Positions 32,470-44,584 are shown, numbered from the stretch's first letter. The stretch is DNA of 64,000 nt from Lenzites betulinus (GCA_022264855.1 JABYQU010000020.1:1-64000); one strand, 5' to 3'. Translations and numbers: made by a program. The notes: generated by a model from the letters alone, not told the origin.

Positions 32470-33704
32470 TCCTCCAGGATGTCCTTCACCATCGAGTCCC
32501 TCTCAGCTGGGTTGGTAACTCCTCTGAGTGCAGCGCGAATTCTGGCTGTTGTGACAGTGCGAGTGTTCCCGTCTTTGTTGTCCTCTTCTTCGGCTTCTTC
32601 CTCGGTTTCGGCCATCCGTATCTTGCGTGCTGGCTGCTTCCCTTTGTTCTTCCTGGTTGGGCAGTGGCGAGAGAGATGTCCAATTTCATGACAGGTGAAG
32701 CATTGTCCTTCCTTGCAGTGTCGGTCTCTTTCTTCGGTAGTCATGCGATCGACATCCATGGCATCAGGGTCCTTCTCCTTGTGGCTCGAGTAGCGCTTTG
32801 GGAAGAATACTGGCTTCTTCGTCGAGTTCTTGTCGTAGGCTTGGCCTAATCGCCATTGCTGTTCAAGGCGGGCTGCTTGGGAGTAGAGCGTGTTGGTGGT
32901 CGTTGGCATGGTAGCCAATGCAAACATTTTTTCTCTCAAGGGTTTGTTCAGCCCTTGATAGAAAAAGTCGGCAATGACGTTGAAGTCGTTGATTCCGCAT
33001 CGACTGATGACATTCTTGAACTCGAGAATGTATTCTTCCGCTGTCTTCTTGCCCTGATTGAGGTTCCGTAGCAGGACTCTGGCGCTGGCGGCCATATCGA
33101 CGTCTTGGAACGAAGCTTTGAGTGCTTCCTTGAAGGCATTCCAAGTGCCATAGTTGACGGGGTTCTGAGCTTCTGCGTTGGTGATGAAGTCGCTGGCCCA
33201 TTGTCCTGCCATTCCTTCGTTCATCAGCATGAGAGCGAATGTTATTTTCTTCTCGTCGGTGTTGAACTTGGTTTCGTAGAACTTGAAGTAGAGAGCACAT
33301 TTCTGGGTCCATCCGATGAGCTCTTCTCGTTTGCCATTGAAGGTCGGCGGCATTTTGAGCTTGACTTCATCTGCCATTCTTTCTGTGATTCTGGGTTGCG
33401 GTCGGGGTTCTTCATGGATATGGATAGTGGCTACTGCTTCTGTCAATGCAGGAAGTTCTCCGGTGGTTCGTGGGGTGGGGGTGTGGAAGCTATGCTGAGA
33501 TTGCTCTGATTCGCTCTCCGAGTTCTCGGGTTCTGGTTCTCTTGGGACAGGGTCTTCCTGTGCGATCTGGTCGAGTGGGGTCGGGTTCGGTGTGACTCTT
33601 AGTCTCGGGGCTTCTCTTCCGGTGAAGCGATAGTATCGTTCGTCGTAGTTGGGGTTCTCTGTTCGGAGTTCGTCGACAGTTACGTCTGTTTGTTCTTGGT
33701 TCAC
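32460..33704 (-). CDS. Gypsy-1 gag, about 415 codons
   Basis: Capsid-like region (LIGWTQKCALYFKFYETKF, WASDFITNAEAQNP, YILEFKNVISRCGI, FFYQGLNKPLREKMF), then a basic stretch and the nucleocapsid knuckle CFTCHEIGHLSRHC (C-x2-C-x4-H-x4-C). The first codon counted here is GTG; the frame continues upstream to about 33860 without an ATG, so the true start is unclear or lost. It forms the virus-like particle. It ends at TGA 32460-32462 exactly on a frameshift signal. Confidence 0.88.
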   Translation of the reverse strand: MNQEQTDVTVDELRTENPNYDERYYRFTGREAPRLRVTPNPTPLDQIAQEDPVPREPEPENSESESEQSQHSFHTPTPRTTGELPALTEAVATIHIHEEPRPQPRITERMADEVKLKMPPTFNGKREELIGWTQKCALYFKFYETKFNTDEKKITFALMLMNEGMAGQWASDFITNAEAQNPVNYGTWNAFKEALKASFQDVDMAASARVLLRNLNQGKKTAEEYILEFKNVISRCGINDFNVIADFFYQGLNKPLREKMFALATMPTTTNTLYSQAARLEQQWRLGQAYDKNSTKKPVFFPKRYSSHKEKDPDAMDVDRMTTEERDRHCKEGQCFTCHEIGHLSRHCPTRKNKGKQPARKIRMAETEEEAEEEDNKDGNTRTVTTARIRAALRGVTNPAERDSMVKDILEEGF

Positions 33705-33931
33705 GTATTTCCACTTGTCGTCTCCTACTGGGTAGACTAGGCGTCCTTCGTGGTAGATTAACCCGGTGCTAGGGTTAAAGGACCAGTCTTCCGATTTGTT
33801 CGGGACTGGTTCCGTGTCGATTCGTCGGGTTACCGCTCCCTTTTCAGCAGCGGTTCAGGTTCAGGTTCGTCGGGTTTCAGCTGGTTGTCTAGATCTTGGT
33901 AGATCGACGGGTGGGGAGAGCTCGACCTTAT

Positions 33932-34255
33932 GTTAAGACGATGCCCAGTGGTTCGCTTGTTAGGCTTTCAGCACAGGGACTTAGACACTTCACACAGAGG
34001 GATCGAGGTTCAGAGGGGAGGTTCGAAGGGCGATAGATAACCAGGTCGAGCTGAGGTTCTCCTCAGCTCTCCTACTCGTATATATACATGTGAGACACTC
34101 TGTAACCATGAGGCACAGCCTGCAGGTAACCACACCGTAGCCATGAGGCACTGAAACACGTATCCAAAACACAAGGTAACCACGAGGCAGAGTCCGTGAC
34201 TGATTCCAGACATAACGTGTGACCAACCGTTACTGAAGCACGTACGGTTGTAACA
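33932..34255 (-). repeat. Gypsy-1 5' LTR (short form, 324 bp)
   Basis: Matches the left LTR except for the missing 40-bp sub-repeat and a few substitutions. It is followed, on the + strand, by the KDZ transposon sequence without a TSD matching the left flank. Confidence 0.95.
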
Positions 34256-34293
34256 TATACCATTAACTATCACAGACATTGCCTTCATATATC

Positions 34294-37200
34294 ATGAAGC
34301 AATGGCTGTCGCGGCAAGACGCAATTATCTCGCGACTACTATCTCGTGAATGCGACATGCGGGTCGGTATGCTCTGTGCGTGTGGTCAATCCTAGGCCGT
34401 TGCGCGGTGCCACGAATGTGGTCAAAAAGCCCCGCAGTGCGTAGACTGTATTGTCAAGGACCATCAACATCTTCCGTTTCATTGGATCGACCATTGGAAC
34501 GGTACGTTCTTTGAACGTGTCGGTCTTGCAGAACTAGGCCATATCATTCACCTCGGCCATGGCAATGCCCCATGCCCAAATCTGCCCACCAACCCGAGCC
34601 CTGCATACTTTGTCATCGCCCACACCAATGGTGTCCATCGTTGTCGCATCCAATACTGCCACTGCGCAAATCGCGACGAGCAAGTATATCAACTCATCAC
34701 AGCGGCACTGTGGCCCGCCACTCTGGACAGGCCTGAAAGTGGTTTTACATTCGACGTTCTCAAGTTATGGCACCTCGAGTGGGATATATCCCATATGAGC
34801 GCCCAGGATTTCTATAGGATCCTGCAACATTTGACGGACAACGGCAGCCCTCTCAATATTGAGGTGTGTCGTGTACTCCTTTCTGTGCCTTCCGGACTGC
34901 TGACACACATTGTGCAGAACCGTTACCGCGACCTCCTCAGCACGTCTCGCATGTGGCGACATTTCACTATGGTCAAGAGATCCGGGCGCCATCACGGTAT
35001 CGTACTTCCCCATCGCGATCCTCAGGCAATCACTGTTCCGTGTTTCACATGTCCATGGCCTGACTTCAACCTCGCGGATGACTGAAAGGAGATTCCTGAG
35101 CATCTGAAGTAAGTCTGTTCTCTGCGAACTTCCCAGATAATTTACTAATCACATCTAGGTATATACATCGGATGATCCTGGGATGTGACGGAAACCACAG
35201 CCTTCACAAGAAGACAAAGAAGGAGGATCCTAATGATGTCAGTCTCGCGGTCAATCAGGGGTACTTTGTCAACCACGAGCATATGTCTGAATACCTGAAG
35301 GAAAGTTACGAGGATGAAGAGACGGTGAGCACAATCTATTCCTCAGTAGACATCCGGATAGCTTAGCCAATCGTGTCAATTCAGCTGGAGACTTGCAGCG
35401 GCTTCCGGGTGTTACGCTCATTGCGTCCTGGCAAATTCCGCTTTCTATCACTCAGTGGTTTGATCGGTACATGGTGCCGACATGTGCTCTTCCGACATGG
35501 TGGCACGGTGGATATTCAGACCGGTGAGCGGTGAGTACACTCTGTAGCTTTGCGATCACAGGAGGTGCAGATATTGAATATCTTTGGACCCATAGATCAG
35601 GACACGCAACCTACGCCATCATGGGTGGCTTCAAGGGTACAGAGGGCCTCGAAGAACATGCATTGACATATGATGTGGCTTGCATCATCATTCGGAACCT
35701 CTTACACCGGTGCCGACGCTACTTCCCTGATATGGTACCGATGGTCGAGAAGCTCCAGCTCCTCCTTCCGAAGCTCCACCTCTACGTGCACAAAGACCTA
35801 TGTCAGGTCGTCTATGCCCTCGCATTTGCCACCGGTTTTGGCTTAACGCACGGTGAGGGCGTTGAGACACCTTGGGCGGAGTTTAACATCACCGGATTGC
35901 CTACGCGCAAGATGAGTGCCGGTGCTAGGCACGACGCACTGACGGACCTGTTCAACTTCTGGAACTGGGGTAAGGTCGTCCGTATGAGTATGCCAATCTC
36001 GCGCTCTGATCGTCCGCGCGCTGACACATGTTTTGTAGCTCAGTTTCTCTCTCGAAAGCTCGGAGAGGCCTATAAGGGTCAAGTCCACACCACCAAGTAC
36101 TTGGCTGGCCTAACCGCCCTCACTGGTCCCGCCGCAGTTGCCGAGTGGTTGCGCATGCCATTTGATTTCAAAGCTCCGACGCCACTCACCTTCCGCGAGA
36201 AGGAGGCGGTCTTCGCGAACAGTCCACTGCTTGTGAATCGCGAAGAGAGTGAGTAGTACGCCGTGCACAGTCACAAATGTCAGTTGAGACTGATCTTTGC
36301 GTCAGTTCCTTCGGCCCACAAGGCGTATGAGGATCTTTTAGCTGTTCAGCGCAATCCGCCTCAAAGCCACACTTGCCAAGTCATGATCCATCTTCGAAAG
36401 GAGTGCGCGGACTTCCTTATGACGGCCCTGGAGTTAGAACGGGACTGGTACGCTAACCCCGACGACTCGGATGCGCAATTACACTGACAGCGGATGCAGC
36501 TTGGATCTCAAGGAGCGGGATGCTCAAAGGAAGGAGGTATCTCGCGGCGGGATTGTCGACAAACAAGCTCTTCCTACACAGACCTGGAAAGCTTGGCGGC
36601 GGAGGGTCGACCGCTGGCGTGTTCTTCAAGTCAAGCACATGCCGCTCCTTGGGCGACAGCTCAGACCCGCATGCGACGAGGATGACGCCGCTCTGACGAC
36701 GGCTCCATCCGCCGCCCACAGTGACGACGAGGATTCGGATGGCGACGAAGATGACAAATATACCGATGATGAAGATATGGTAGCTCACGTCGAGCCTACG
36801 CACGTACCTCACGCTTTCTCCGCACACAGTGGCATGTCCTCGGAAACGAGGACCACATCACATCGTGAGGTCCTGGGCTTGCCTTCGGACTTCACAGCGA
36901 CCGAACGTTCCTCTCTCGAGCTTGAGGTGTTGGCCGAGTATGAGCTGAACCTTCGAATCGGTCAGGTGTTTGATCAACTCGAGGCCGTTCGTCAAGCAGT
37001 GAAGCATCTTGCTGCGTACGTGGAGCAGAAGAAGGAGTTGGGTCACACCACAAAGGACAACATGCGATCAAACGACATTTCCAAGTTTGCACGAGTGCAC
37101 TGCGAACAGGCCGCTCGGAGATACAACTACATCTTCGATCGGATCAAGGTGCTCCAAAACTCCGCGTCACCAGTACTCGATGATCCGTCCAGCCCGGCAT

Positions 37201-37914
37201 CGCAACTCTGTCGCATCGACTACCAAAGCGACCTCACGATCACCAACCTCAAAGTCGCTCGCGAAAAGGGAGATAGTCGTCACTCCGGCTCGTGGATCTG
37301 GCATGCTTTCGAAGCCGCTGCAGATTCCGCGCAGGCACAGCGCCGGAGCAAGCGCCTACAGGCGTCGGCGCAAACGGACACAAGTGGCTCTGCTGCTCCT
37401 GAAGATGAGGGCAATGGCGTGGAGAAGAAGTACCTGTCATGGTGTGAGTGATGTGAATCGGGACCTGCTTCATATCCAGCGGTACTAATGACTTAGCTAG
37501 TTGATCGTGCTCAATGGTTCCGTGCCTGGAAAGAGAAGGTCCGCCATGACGAAGCTGTCAACATTCTGTGCGCGGACTTTCGCGCCACTATGCGTGGGTA
37601 CTCCAAGATGGCGGTGTTGTGGCTCGAGGCGGCTAATCGGCCTGACCACTCGGATGGATCTCGGGCATACACATATCAGCATCATGCTCTGTTCATGCGG
37701 ATGCATGATGATTGTGAGGCAGCGTTCAGTGAGTCTCGCAGACACGGTATATCCGCCGATACTCTTGATCAAAGCGAGGTGAGTCGCCCCTTCCCGAGCG
37801 AGCATACATGGATTAGGCTGATACATTCTGCAGTCGATTCAACCACATTTGAAGGGGCAAGTACGTGACATGACGGTCTGGGAGGATGTATTGAGCATGC
37901 TGGAGCGGGTATAA
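34294..37914 (+). pseudogene. KDZ-superfamily transposase with CxC2-type cysteine cluster, 9 exons, two in-frame stops
   Basis: Exons 34294-34863, 34918-35108, 35159-35324, 35385-35523, 35571-36248, 36306-36447, 36500-37443, 37501-37778 and 37834-37914 join in phase (3189 nt). The N-terminus has a cysteine cluster (CACGQ, CHECGQ, CVDC) followed by HWIDHWNGTFFERVGL and HTNGVHRCRIQYCHC, as in CxC2 domains of KDZ transposases. The core shows FNLADD...IHRMILGCDGNHSLHKK, TYDVACII, PKLHLYVHKDLCQ, HGEGVETPWAEFN and RHDALTDLFNFWNWGKV, the family's conserved blocks. The tail has a coiled-coil-like region and KYLSWFDRAQWFRAW across intron 7. TAG 34393-34395 and TGA 35083-35085 (where the family has Trp) break the frame. 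The 5' end of the transposon was lost at the Gypsy-1 junction. Confidence 0.9.
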
Positions 37915-38157
37915 CCATTTGTTTGATAGCACTTCAAGTGTAGATAATCGCGAGATGATATAACATACTACCTGATGGCAGCTAGAGTACACTACTGGTG
38001 AGAAGACAGGGATTACCCCAGATTATCCAAAGATTTTGCGTGAGATTATATGCACACAAAGAACAGATGTTCATAATCACGGCCTACTTGAATGGTGGAG
38101 CTAATCCAAGATTACTATTAAGTGACATGATATATTATCAAACTAAGTGAAGTCCCT
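37915..38157. other. KDZ 3' flank up to the Gypsy-2 gag
   Basis: AT-rich, non-coding. The right end of the KDZ transposon must lie here, because Gypsy-2 gag-like coding sequence starts near 38158. The left transposon end is gone, so neither TIR nor TSD can be defined. Confidence 0.5.
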
Positions 38158-39045
38158 GACAATGAATGCTTGGCTTTGCGCTCTGAACGCTTCCGCGAAT
38201 TTGAAGCTTTCTCCCGCTCCAAATCTACTGGTGCAACGCCTAAGAATCGCTTGGGTTTCTCTGGTTCTAGCACTTCTGGCTCGTCTGGGTCCTCTGGGTC
38301 TTCGACAAACAACGCTCGTCTTACTGCGCTTACTCAGGACGACCATAAAGTCTTGCAAGAGAACGACAGTTGTTTCAAGTGTCGGAATATCAACGTCAGC
38401 CATCTGTCGAAAGTTTGCCCCTCGGGTTTCGCCAAACCACTGAACTACAAAACCCCGGCGGAGCAACTGAAGGCCACAAAGACGTCGACTTCTGCCGCGC
38501 GCTCTGCGAAGGTCGCTGCGGTGATCATCGAGGACGACGAGGACACGGAGAACTTTCCCGCCGTTGCGGCGGTGCGCGCTTTCTCTCCCCTCGCAGCAAC
38601 GTCCGGAGTCCTCTCTGACGGAGACAGTTCGGGCAATGACGTACGTCTTTCTTCTCTGTCTTCGCCTCATGTTACGTGGCCCGTTGCGATCTCCTGCCCC
38701 ACTCTCGACTGCACAGTCGATGCTCTTGTTGACACAGGTTCCCCGTTAGTTCTGGTCCGCGAAGACGCGGTAACGCGCCTTCAACTATGCCGTAGAACAC
38801 TCCCGTCCCCCGTCCCCTTAGGCAACGCCTTTGATGGAGTCTCGGTACCGGTGAGGGAGTGGTGTAAATTGCGGGTTTCAACTCCCGATGGGTTGTGGAC
38901 GTCTGTTTCCGTTAGAGCATTGATTGTGTCGCGCCTGTGTGCGCCTGTGATCCTGGGTACTCCTTTCCTCGATAAAAATTGTCTTCTGGTTGACGTGCAC
39001 AACGACGCGGTCTGGGATACCGCCTCGGGGCGTGATCTTACATGA
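38158..39045 (+). pseudogene. Gypsy-2 gag C-terminus and protease
   Basis: A Ser/Gly-rich linker, a degenerate zinc knuckle (CFKCRNINVSHLSKVC, spaced C-x2-C-x6-H-x4-C), then a retropepsin (ALVDTGSPLVLVRE, VILGTPFLDKNCLLVDV). It ends at TGA 39043-39045, after which the same frame goes on as LASPLSDSPLST, so this stop is probably a point mutation. Its 5' part is absent. Confidence 0.85.
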
Positions 39046-39634
39046 TTAGCTTCGCCCCTCAGTGACTCCCCGCTTTCCACATGTGAACGGCGACGACAGA
39101 GCGAAGAGTATGCAAACCTCAGCGCTCGCCTCACGCAAACGCAATACCGCGATGTTGTGCGCGAGTTTAATCTCGAACGCGGTAGACACTCGGTCGGTGA
39201 AGCTCCCACCTCAATTCCTCGCGCGTCTGTCATGGCGGCCGTCCGCGAGAGGGTGGAAGACCTGGCATTCCAAGAGAAACTGAAGGCCGAGGACGCGTCG
39301 GTGAAGACACGCTTCGCTGACTGTTTCCCGGATGACATCCCTCATCTTAACGAACTGCCAACCGATGAGTACCATCATATTCGCCTTAAAAACACTGATA
39401 TGTCCATCGTTCGCCGACAGTATGACTGTCCAAAAAAAATATCGAGAGGCTTGGAAGGTCCTTTTGGATCAACACTTGGCTGCAGGGCGGTTGCGGCCAT
39501 CATCATCGCCTTTTGCCTCCCCTTCTTTCCTCATCCCAAAGTCTGAACCTACAGCGTTACCGCGATGGGTAAACAACTATCGCGTACTAAACGTGAACAC
39601 AATTCCGGACGTCTACCCACTGCCGTCACCAGAT
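39046..39634 (+). pseudogene. Gypsy-2 connection and RT fingers, with a frameshift
   Basis: YRDVVREFNLERGRHSVG, FADCFPDDIPHLNELPTDEY and the RT entry (LAAGRLRPSSSPFASPSFLI, WVNNYRVLNVNTIPDVYPLP). The frame changes at a run of eight A (39432-39439) where seven would keep it (CPKK to YREAWKVLL). It is cut by element E1 right after LPSPD. Confidence 0.88.
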
Positions 39635-42165
39635 GTTGTACCCAAATAGTGTAACGAACCGTATAGCTCCCATGACTGTTTTACATTACGAACCGTCGGG
39701 GTTCGTAATGTGTCACGGAGCTCCGGGCAGCGCTCCGGGACCTGCCTTATTAGGCAGGCAGCCCCGGGCAGGCCTGTTATCTCCTCAGAGATAACAGGTC
39801 TGCCCAGATCTAACTGATTATGTGCTTATCTTTCTAGATTAAATTCTTAATCTCATCTCCCGCGCCTCCTCCCGCCCCAATAGCCTCGGAAAGCGGGCGC
39901 TTATTTCTCGTTCTGGTGTGCACTTCCTCCTCCTCCCTCCCCTGCTAGCTCGCTCATTTCTTATGCTATCTGGCTCTATCTAGGCGCGTTCAAAAGGTGT
40001 TTAGAAGGAGAATAATCGTATACAGGAATAAGGGCAAAAAGGTAAGTACTTATTAATAGATCCAGGTGCTATTGGGGCGCTCCAAGCGACGCAAAACGAG
40101 CGATAGCTCGCTCGTTTCGCGTCGCGCGGACGCGCGCAGGGAATCCCTGGAACGGTGCGTTCTTTGCCGTTCCAACGAGCCCTTGCGCGCGCGAATCGGC
40201 CGGGAACTTCCCGAGATATATCTCCTCCTCCCCGGGAGCAGCATGTCTGAGCACACCTGGGCCTTATCCCATTCGTTTGTCGTCGCTTTGGAGGATCCTT
40301 GCTCACATATGCTCTAGCAATGTACATGTTATGTTTCCAGTACTATTTAGGCTGCGCTATCAGCCAGGGAGGGTGCTGTATGGTCAGCCACAGGCACCCT
40401 CTCTGGCTGATACCTCCACCATCCTGCACTCAATCTTTACACAAAGTATACCCCCAGAAAGCGGTTCCAAATCGCTTTATGATGGTATACTTTACTCAGG
40501 AACTTGTCCGCTTTCAGGATGACTAATGTTGTCTCTCTTACTGACCCTCTACCCCTCCCATACTCAACCAGACACCCCAATAGCGCAAATAACACGCCCT
40601 GTACATCATCATATATATGTCTAATATACTATGTTCTTCCTCCTTCGGTGCTGGAGTCCTGTAAAAGGTATCAAGATGAAATAAAGTGTTCTATACATCT
40701 GTACTCGATGATTCACTCATATCTCGACAACAATTTGTGATATCGACATACGGTTTTTTGCAGTACGTCGGCGTTTCCTTCGTGAACAGAACGCGCTACT
40801 TTTCATCCTTATCGGCGATGAACTCGAGCGTGCAGAGGCTAATCAGTCCGAGAAAAGATCATGCTGCAGCCATAGATCGGTGCGTGCGATTGCAACACGA
40901 ACTGTGACGTTGTATAGCCATAGATTACACGGTTAGAACAAAGCTTGAACCATAATATTCGACAAAGAAGTGACAGAGATACATGCAAAACACCCGAGGG
41001 AGTCGAAATTATCTAACTGTATAGCTGTGCTGTAAGACACTGTAGCAGTGTAAGACGCGTCTTAGGGCCTCGGGCCAGTCCATATTAGATATGCCGCCAG
41101 TGTATTGCCCATTGCTCCCTCAATTCTACACCGATTGCCTTTGTGTTTTTTGCGTTCAGTAGCTACGGCTTACTGCTATATTATGAACCCATTTGACTGG
41201 CAATATCCATATGCACAGGGCGGCGCTGGGGTGAGTTGCAATGCACACTAGTGCAAGTCAAATATATTCCTAACTACTGCTCAGGGCGCCCTAAAACATG
41301 TATATCACATAACTAAGGATACAAGATATGTAATATACACAGTGCCGCCGGTTTTGCATGATTAGGAGGAGGGGGAATGAGGTAGGAGGAGGAGGAGGAG
41401 CTGGATTGCATGTTTGCACTTGTGCGCTTTTTTTTGGTAAAGCATCGAGCCAAAACGTCCCTGAATGAGTTCCAATGTACTGTTAGTAGCTCTAGGTAGA
41501 TACTGGGCTTGCTCCAACAAAAGACAAGCATGAAATGCCCCAGGTGTGCTCAGACATGCTGCTCCCGGGGAGGAGCACGCATATCTGGGGAACGCCTGGG
41601 CCGATTCACGCGCGCAAGGGCTCGTTGGAACCGTGCGGAGCACACGATGCCAGGGAGCCCTTGCGCGCGTCCGCGCAACGCGAAACGAGCGAGCTATCGC
41701 TCGTTTTGCGTCGCTTGGAGCGCACTAGTAGCACTGTATACAAATGATTAGTACTTACCCTTTTGCCCTGATTCCTGTATACGATTATTCGCCTTTCAAA
41801 CGCCTTTTGAACGCGCCCAGATAGAGCCAGATAGCATGAGAAATGAGCGAGCTAGTGGGGGAGGAAGGAGGAGGAAGTGCGCACCAGAACGAGAAATAAG
41901 CGCCCGCTTTCCGAGGCTATTGGGGCGGGAGGAGGCGCGGGAGATATGATAAAAGACACAATCTGAAGAGATAAGCATATAATCAGTTAGATCTGGGCAG
42001 ACCTGTTATCTCTGGGGAGATAACAGGCCTGCCCGGGGCTGCCTGCCTAATAAGGCAGGTCCCGGAGCGCTGCCCGGAGCTTTGTGACACATTACGAACC
42101 CCGACGGTTCGTAATGTAAAACAGTCACGGGAGCTATACGGTTCGTTACAGTATTTGGGTACAAC
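39635..42165. mobile_element. E1: 2.53-kb long-TIR non-coding element
   Basis: The ends are GTTGTACCCAAATA... and its inverse; the arms (about 39635-40260 and 41530-42165) are inverted copies of about 630 bp, while the 1.27-kb centre is AT-rich with no gene. Each arm carries TTACGAACC motifs, a GCCTGCCTTATTAGGCAGG palindrome, a GGTAAGTACT stretch (40041-40050) and a 40-nt near-perfect palindrome (40086-40125). It is inserted in the RT gene of Gypsy-2. Both flanks show CAGAT (39630-39634 and about 42189-42193), a possible 5-bp TSD, with about 23 bp (CTG-repeat like) between TIR and CAGAT on the right. It is related to E2. Confidence 0.85.
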
Positions 42166-42188
42166 AGCTGCTGCTGCCGTCTATTCCC

Positions 42189-43713
42189 CAGATCCTATCC
42201 AACTGCGGTCGGGGCCGTATCTGGGGTAAACTCGACATGACGAATTCTTTCTTCCAGACTCGCGTCGCCGAAAGCGACGTGAAGTACACCGCGGTTACTA
42301 CGCCGTTTGGGCTGTTCGAGTGGACGGTGATGCCACAGGGCGCTCGCAACGCGCCAAGCACTCACCAACACCGTATGTATAACACCCTGCACCCGCTCAT
42401 TGGCGTAATCTGTCACGTATACTTGGACGACATCATCATATGGTCGAAGGACCTCGATGAGCACAAAGTCAATGTCGAACGTGTTTTGACGCTGCTCCGT
42501 GAATTTCGTCTTTTCTGCTCCTTAAAGAAGACAGACTTGTTCTGCACTGATCTGGCGTTCCTCGGTCATAGGATTTCACGCGCGGGCATCCAACCGGATG
42601 ACTCGAAGATCGAAAAGCTCGCAAACTGGCCTGTGCCACAGAACGCTACAGATGTCTGCGCATTCCTTGGCCTTGTCCGCTACGTTGCTTCTTTCCTCCC
42701 TCATTTGGTGGAACTGACCGCCCCATTGAACCCGCTCACAACGAAGGACGCAGAAAAGGACTTTCTGTGGATGGACACTCATTCACGCGCTTTCACGGCC
42801 ATCAAAGACCTCATGCTAAGTCATGAGTGTCTTACTGTTATCGATCACGCTGACATGCACGACAACAGGATCTTCGTTGTAACCGATGCCAGCGACTACT
42901 GCACTGGCGCGGTTTTGATGTACGGCCCAACGGTGGAGACGGCGTGGCCCGTCGCCTTCGAGTCGTGCCAACTGAAATCGGCGGAGCTGAATTATCCTGT
43001 GCACGAGAAGGAGCTACTCGCGATTGTGCGCGCGCTCAAGAAATGGCGTATGGATCTTTTAGGTGTGCCTTTCCATGTTTTGACGGACCACCGAACACTG
43101 GAGAATTTTGCTACCCAGAAACACTTGTCCCGACGCCAAGCGCGGTGGCAAGAGTTTCTGGGCCAGTACGATTTCGAAATCGCCTACATCAAGGGCGAAC
43201 CCAATGCTGCAGCGGACGCGCTTTCGCGGCTCACGCCTGCTGAGGATGGCGTGGTGAAACACGCACATGTGACCGTGGAACCTGTCGTGGCCGCGGTTTC
43301 GGCACTGCGCGTGGCGTCTGACCCAGCGTGGTTGTCTGAGATTTGTTCTGGTTACGCTACCGATAAGTGGTGCCTATGTCTAATCGCATTGGTGGCCGGC
43401 GATTCCGAGACGGGTCTCGCTCGCCTGCTCGATGGCTCCCTCGATGGGCGCATTAGTTGCGGTGTCGCTGTACGCGACAGCCTGCTCTACGTCGGCGATC
43501 CCTTGTGTATCCCCCGCGCACCAGGGCTACGCGAAGGTATCTTCCGCCTTGCTCATGACTCGCTGGGGCATTTCGGCGCAGACAAGTCGTACGAGGCAAT
43601 CCGTGCTTCGTATTTCTGGCCCCGCATGTGAACAGAGCTGCAGACTCTTTACATCCCTTCATGCGACTCTTGCCAGCGTAACAAGGGCCAGACATCTCGT
43701 CCTGCCGGTCCGC
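42189..43713 (+). pseudogene. Gypsy-2 RT palm, RNase H and integrase zinc domain
   Basis: GRIWGKLDMTNSFFQTRV, FGLFEWTVMPQGARNAPS and CHVYLDDIIIWSKD (catalytic Asp pair) give RT. IFVVTDASDYCTGAVLMYG and YPVHEKELLAIVRALKKWR give RNase H. HDSLGHFGADKSYEAIRASYF and CDSCQRNKGQTSRP give the HHCC finger. TGA at 43629-43631 between ARM-type residues and TELQTL interrupts it; CGA to TGA would explain it. The block ends at the Gypsy-3 solo LTR. Confidence 0.92.
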
Positions 43714-44584
43714 TGATACGCTCCACAGGCGTTCCAGGCCAGAAACCCGCCTTTTCCGCCCTTGCGCGCGCACGCCAACCACAGCGCGCGCAGAGCCCAC
43801 CGCACACCTTGGTGCTCCCTACGTCGTGCGCGCAGTGCGCGTAGCCCATCGCGCACAAGGTCAAGATGTGTGCGGGGCACTTCATCACAGCGCGCGCGAT
43901 GCCTGTCGCTATCCAGAGCCCTCTGCCCTAGCTGTTTGTGCGCGCGGGTCCGCTGGGCGCATCAGTGGCGCGCGCGCGAGGCACGCGAAGAGTCGTATCG
44001 CGCGCGGCGCGTGTGCCCGGCACGCGAGGCATCCCAGACCCGGTTTCCGCTTATCTTCCGTATAGTAGCACGTGTTTTTGATTCAGCCTGCGGGCATTCT
44101 TGTACATAATTATTTCGGGGCATTCGAACCCCCCAGACAATCCACCCCTCACTCTCTCAACTGCTGGGAACGTGTCCCTCGCGCTTCTCGACGTGCAACA
44201 GCTTCCCCTTCAAGGCAGGACGACTGGAGACCTCTCCGCTGTGACAGCGTACCGTCAGTTGCGTATATTGCGTCTATTCCGTTTCTCCTGCGTTTTACTG
44301 CGTGCGTACTGCGTTGCGAAGCCCCGCGGCTGACTGCGAGCGTTGCGTTATTTCTGCGCGCGTTGCGTTACTGAGTTTACCTCCGCGCGCGCCCTTCTAC
44401 AGCGCGAGTCCGCGCGCGCTCCCGCCCTGTGCGTGAGAGGCATCCTTCCTGCTTGCGCGCGAACAGTACACGGGCCGGCCTACCAGCGAACCTAGGGAGC
44501 TCGAGACCTTACTCCCCTTCATCACACACCTAGACGTCCTCTACCCCTCGGCTATTGGCCGTCAGAGCACCTCTTACCGTACCA
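43714..44584 (+). mobile_element. Solo LTR of the Gypsy-3 family in Gypsy-2 integrase, TSD CCGC
   Basis: It starts TGATACGCTCCACAGG and ends CTTACCGTACCA (TG...CA), with CCGC on both sides (43710-43713 and 44585-44588). It is collinear with the Gypsy-3 5' LTR at 52782-53593 but has about 60 extra bp near 44430-44490. Removing it joins SRPAGPL to HPLPVPDGRG of the integrase without a gap. Frames of about 100 codons inside both copies are parallel and non-coding. Confidence 0.93.

Larger units (their letters stand above)
27091..34255 (-). mobile_element. Gypsy-1: Ty3/Gypsy chromovirus, LTRs at both ends, defective and probably chimeric
   Basis: On the minus strand the order is 5' LTR (33932-34255), gag, protease, RT, RNase H, integrase with chromodomain, an extra 1.3-kb coding region, a polypurine tract (AGAAAGGGGG next to 27455) and the 3' LTR (27091-27454). 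Both LTRs are TGTTAC...TTAACA. The flanking pentamers (CCGGC on the left, TATAC on the right) do not match, and the left LTR has 40 extra bp. Internal damage comprises a deletion at the start of RT and one stop codon in integrase. The left flank is the protease relic and the right flank the KDZ transposase. Confidence 0.93.

Noticed and set aside
39635..42165. E1 as an LTR retrotransposon with LTRs of about 630 bp
   Set aside because: The two terminal copies are inverted, not direct, and there is no gag, pol, PBS or polypurine tract.
43762..44374. Frames of 77-115 codons that recur at 52.9-53.4 kb
   Set aside because: They recur because both places are copies of the Gypsy-3 LTR; Arg/Ala-rich low-complexity translation with no motif.
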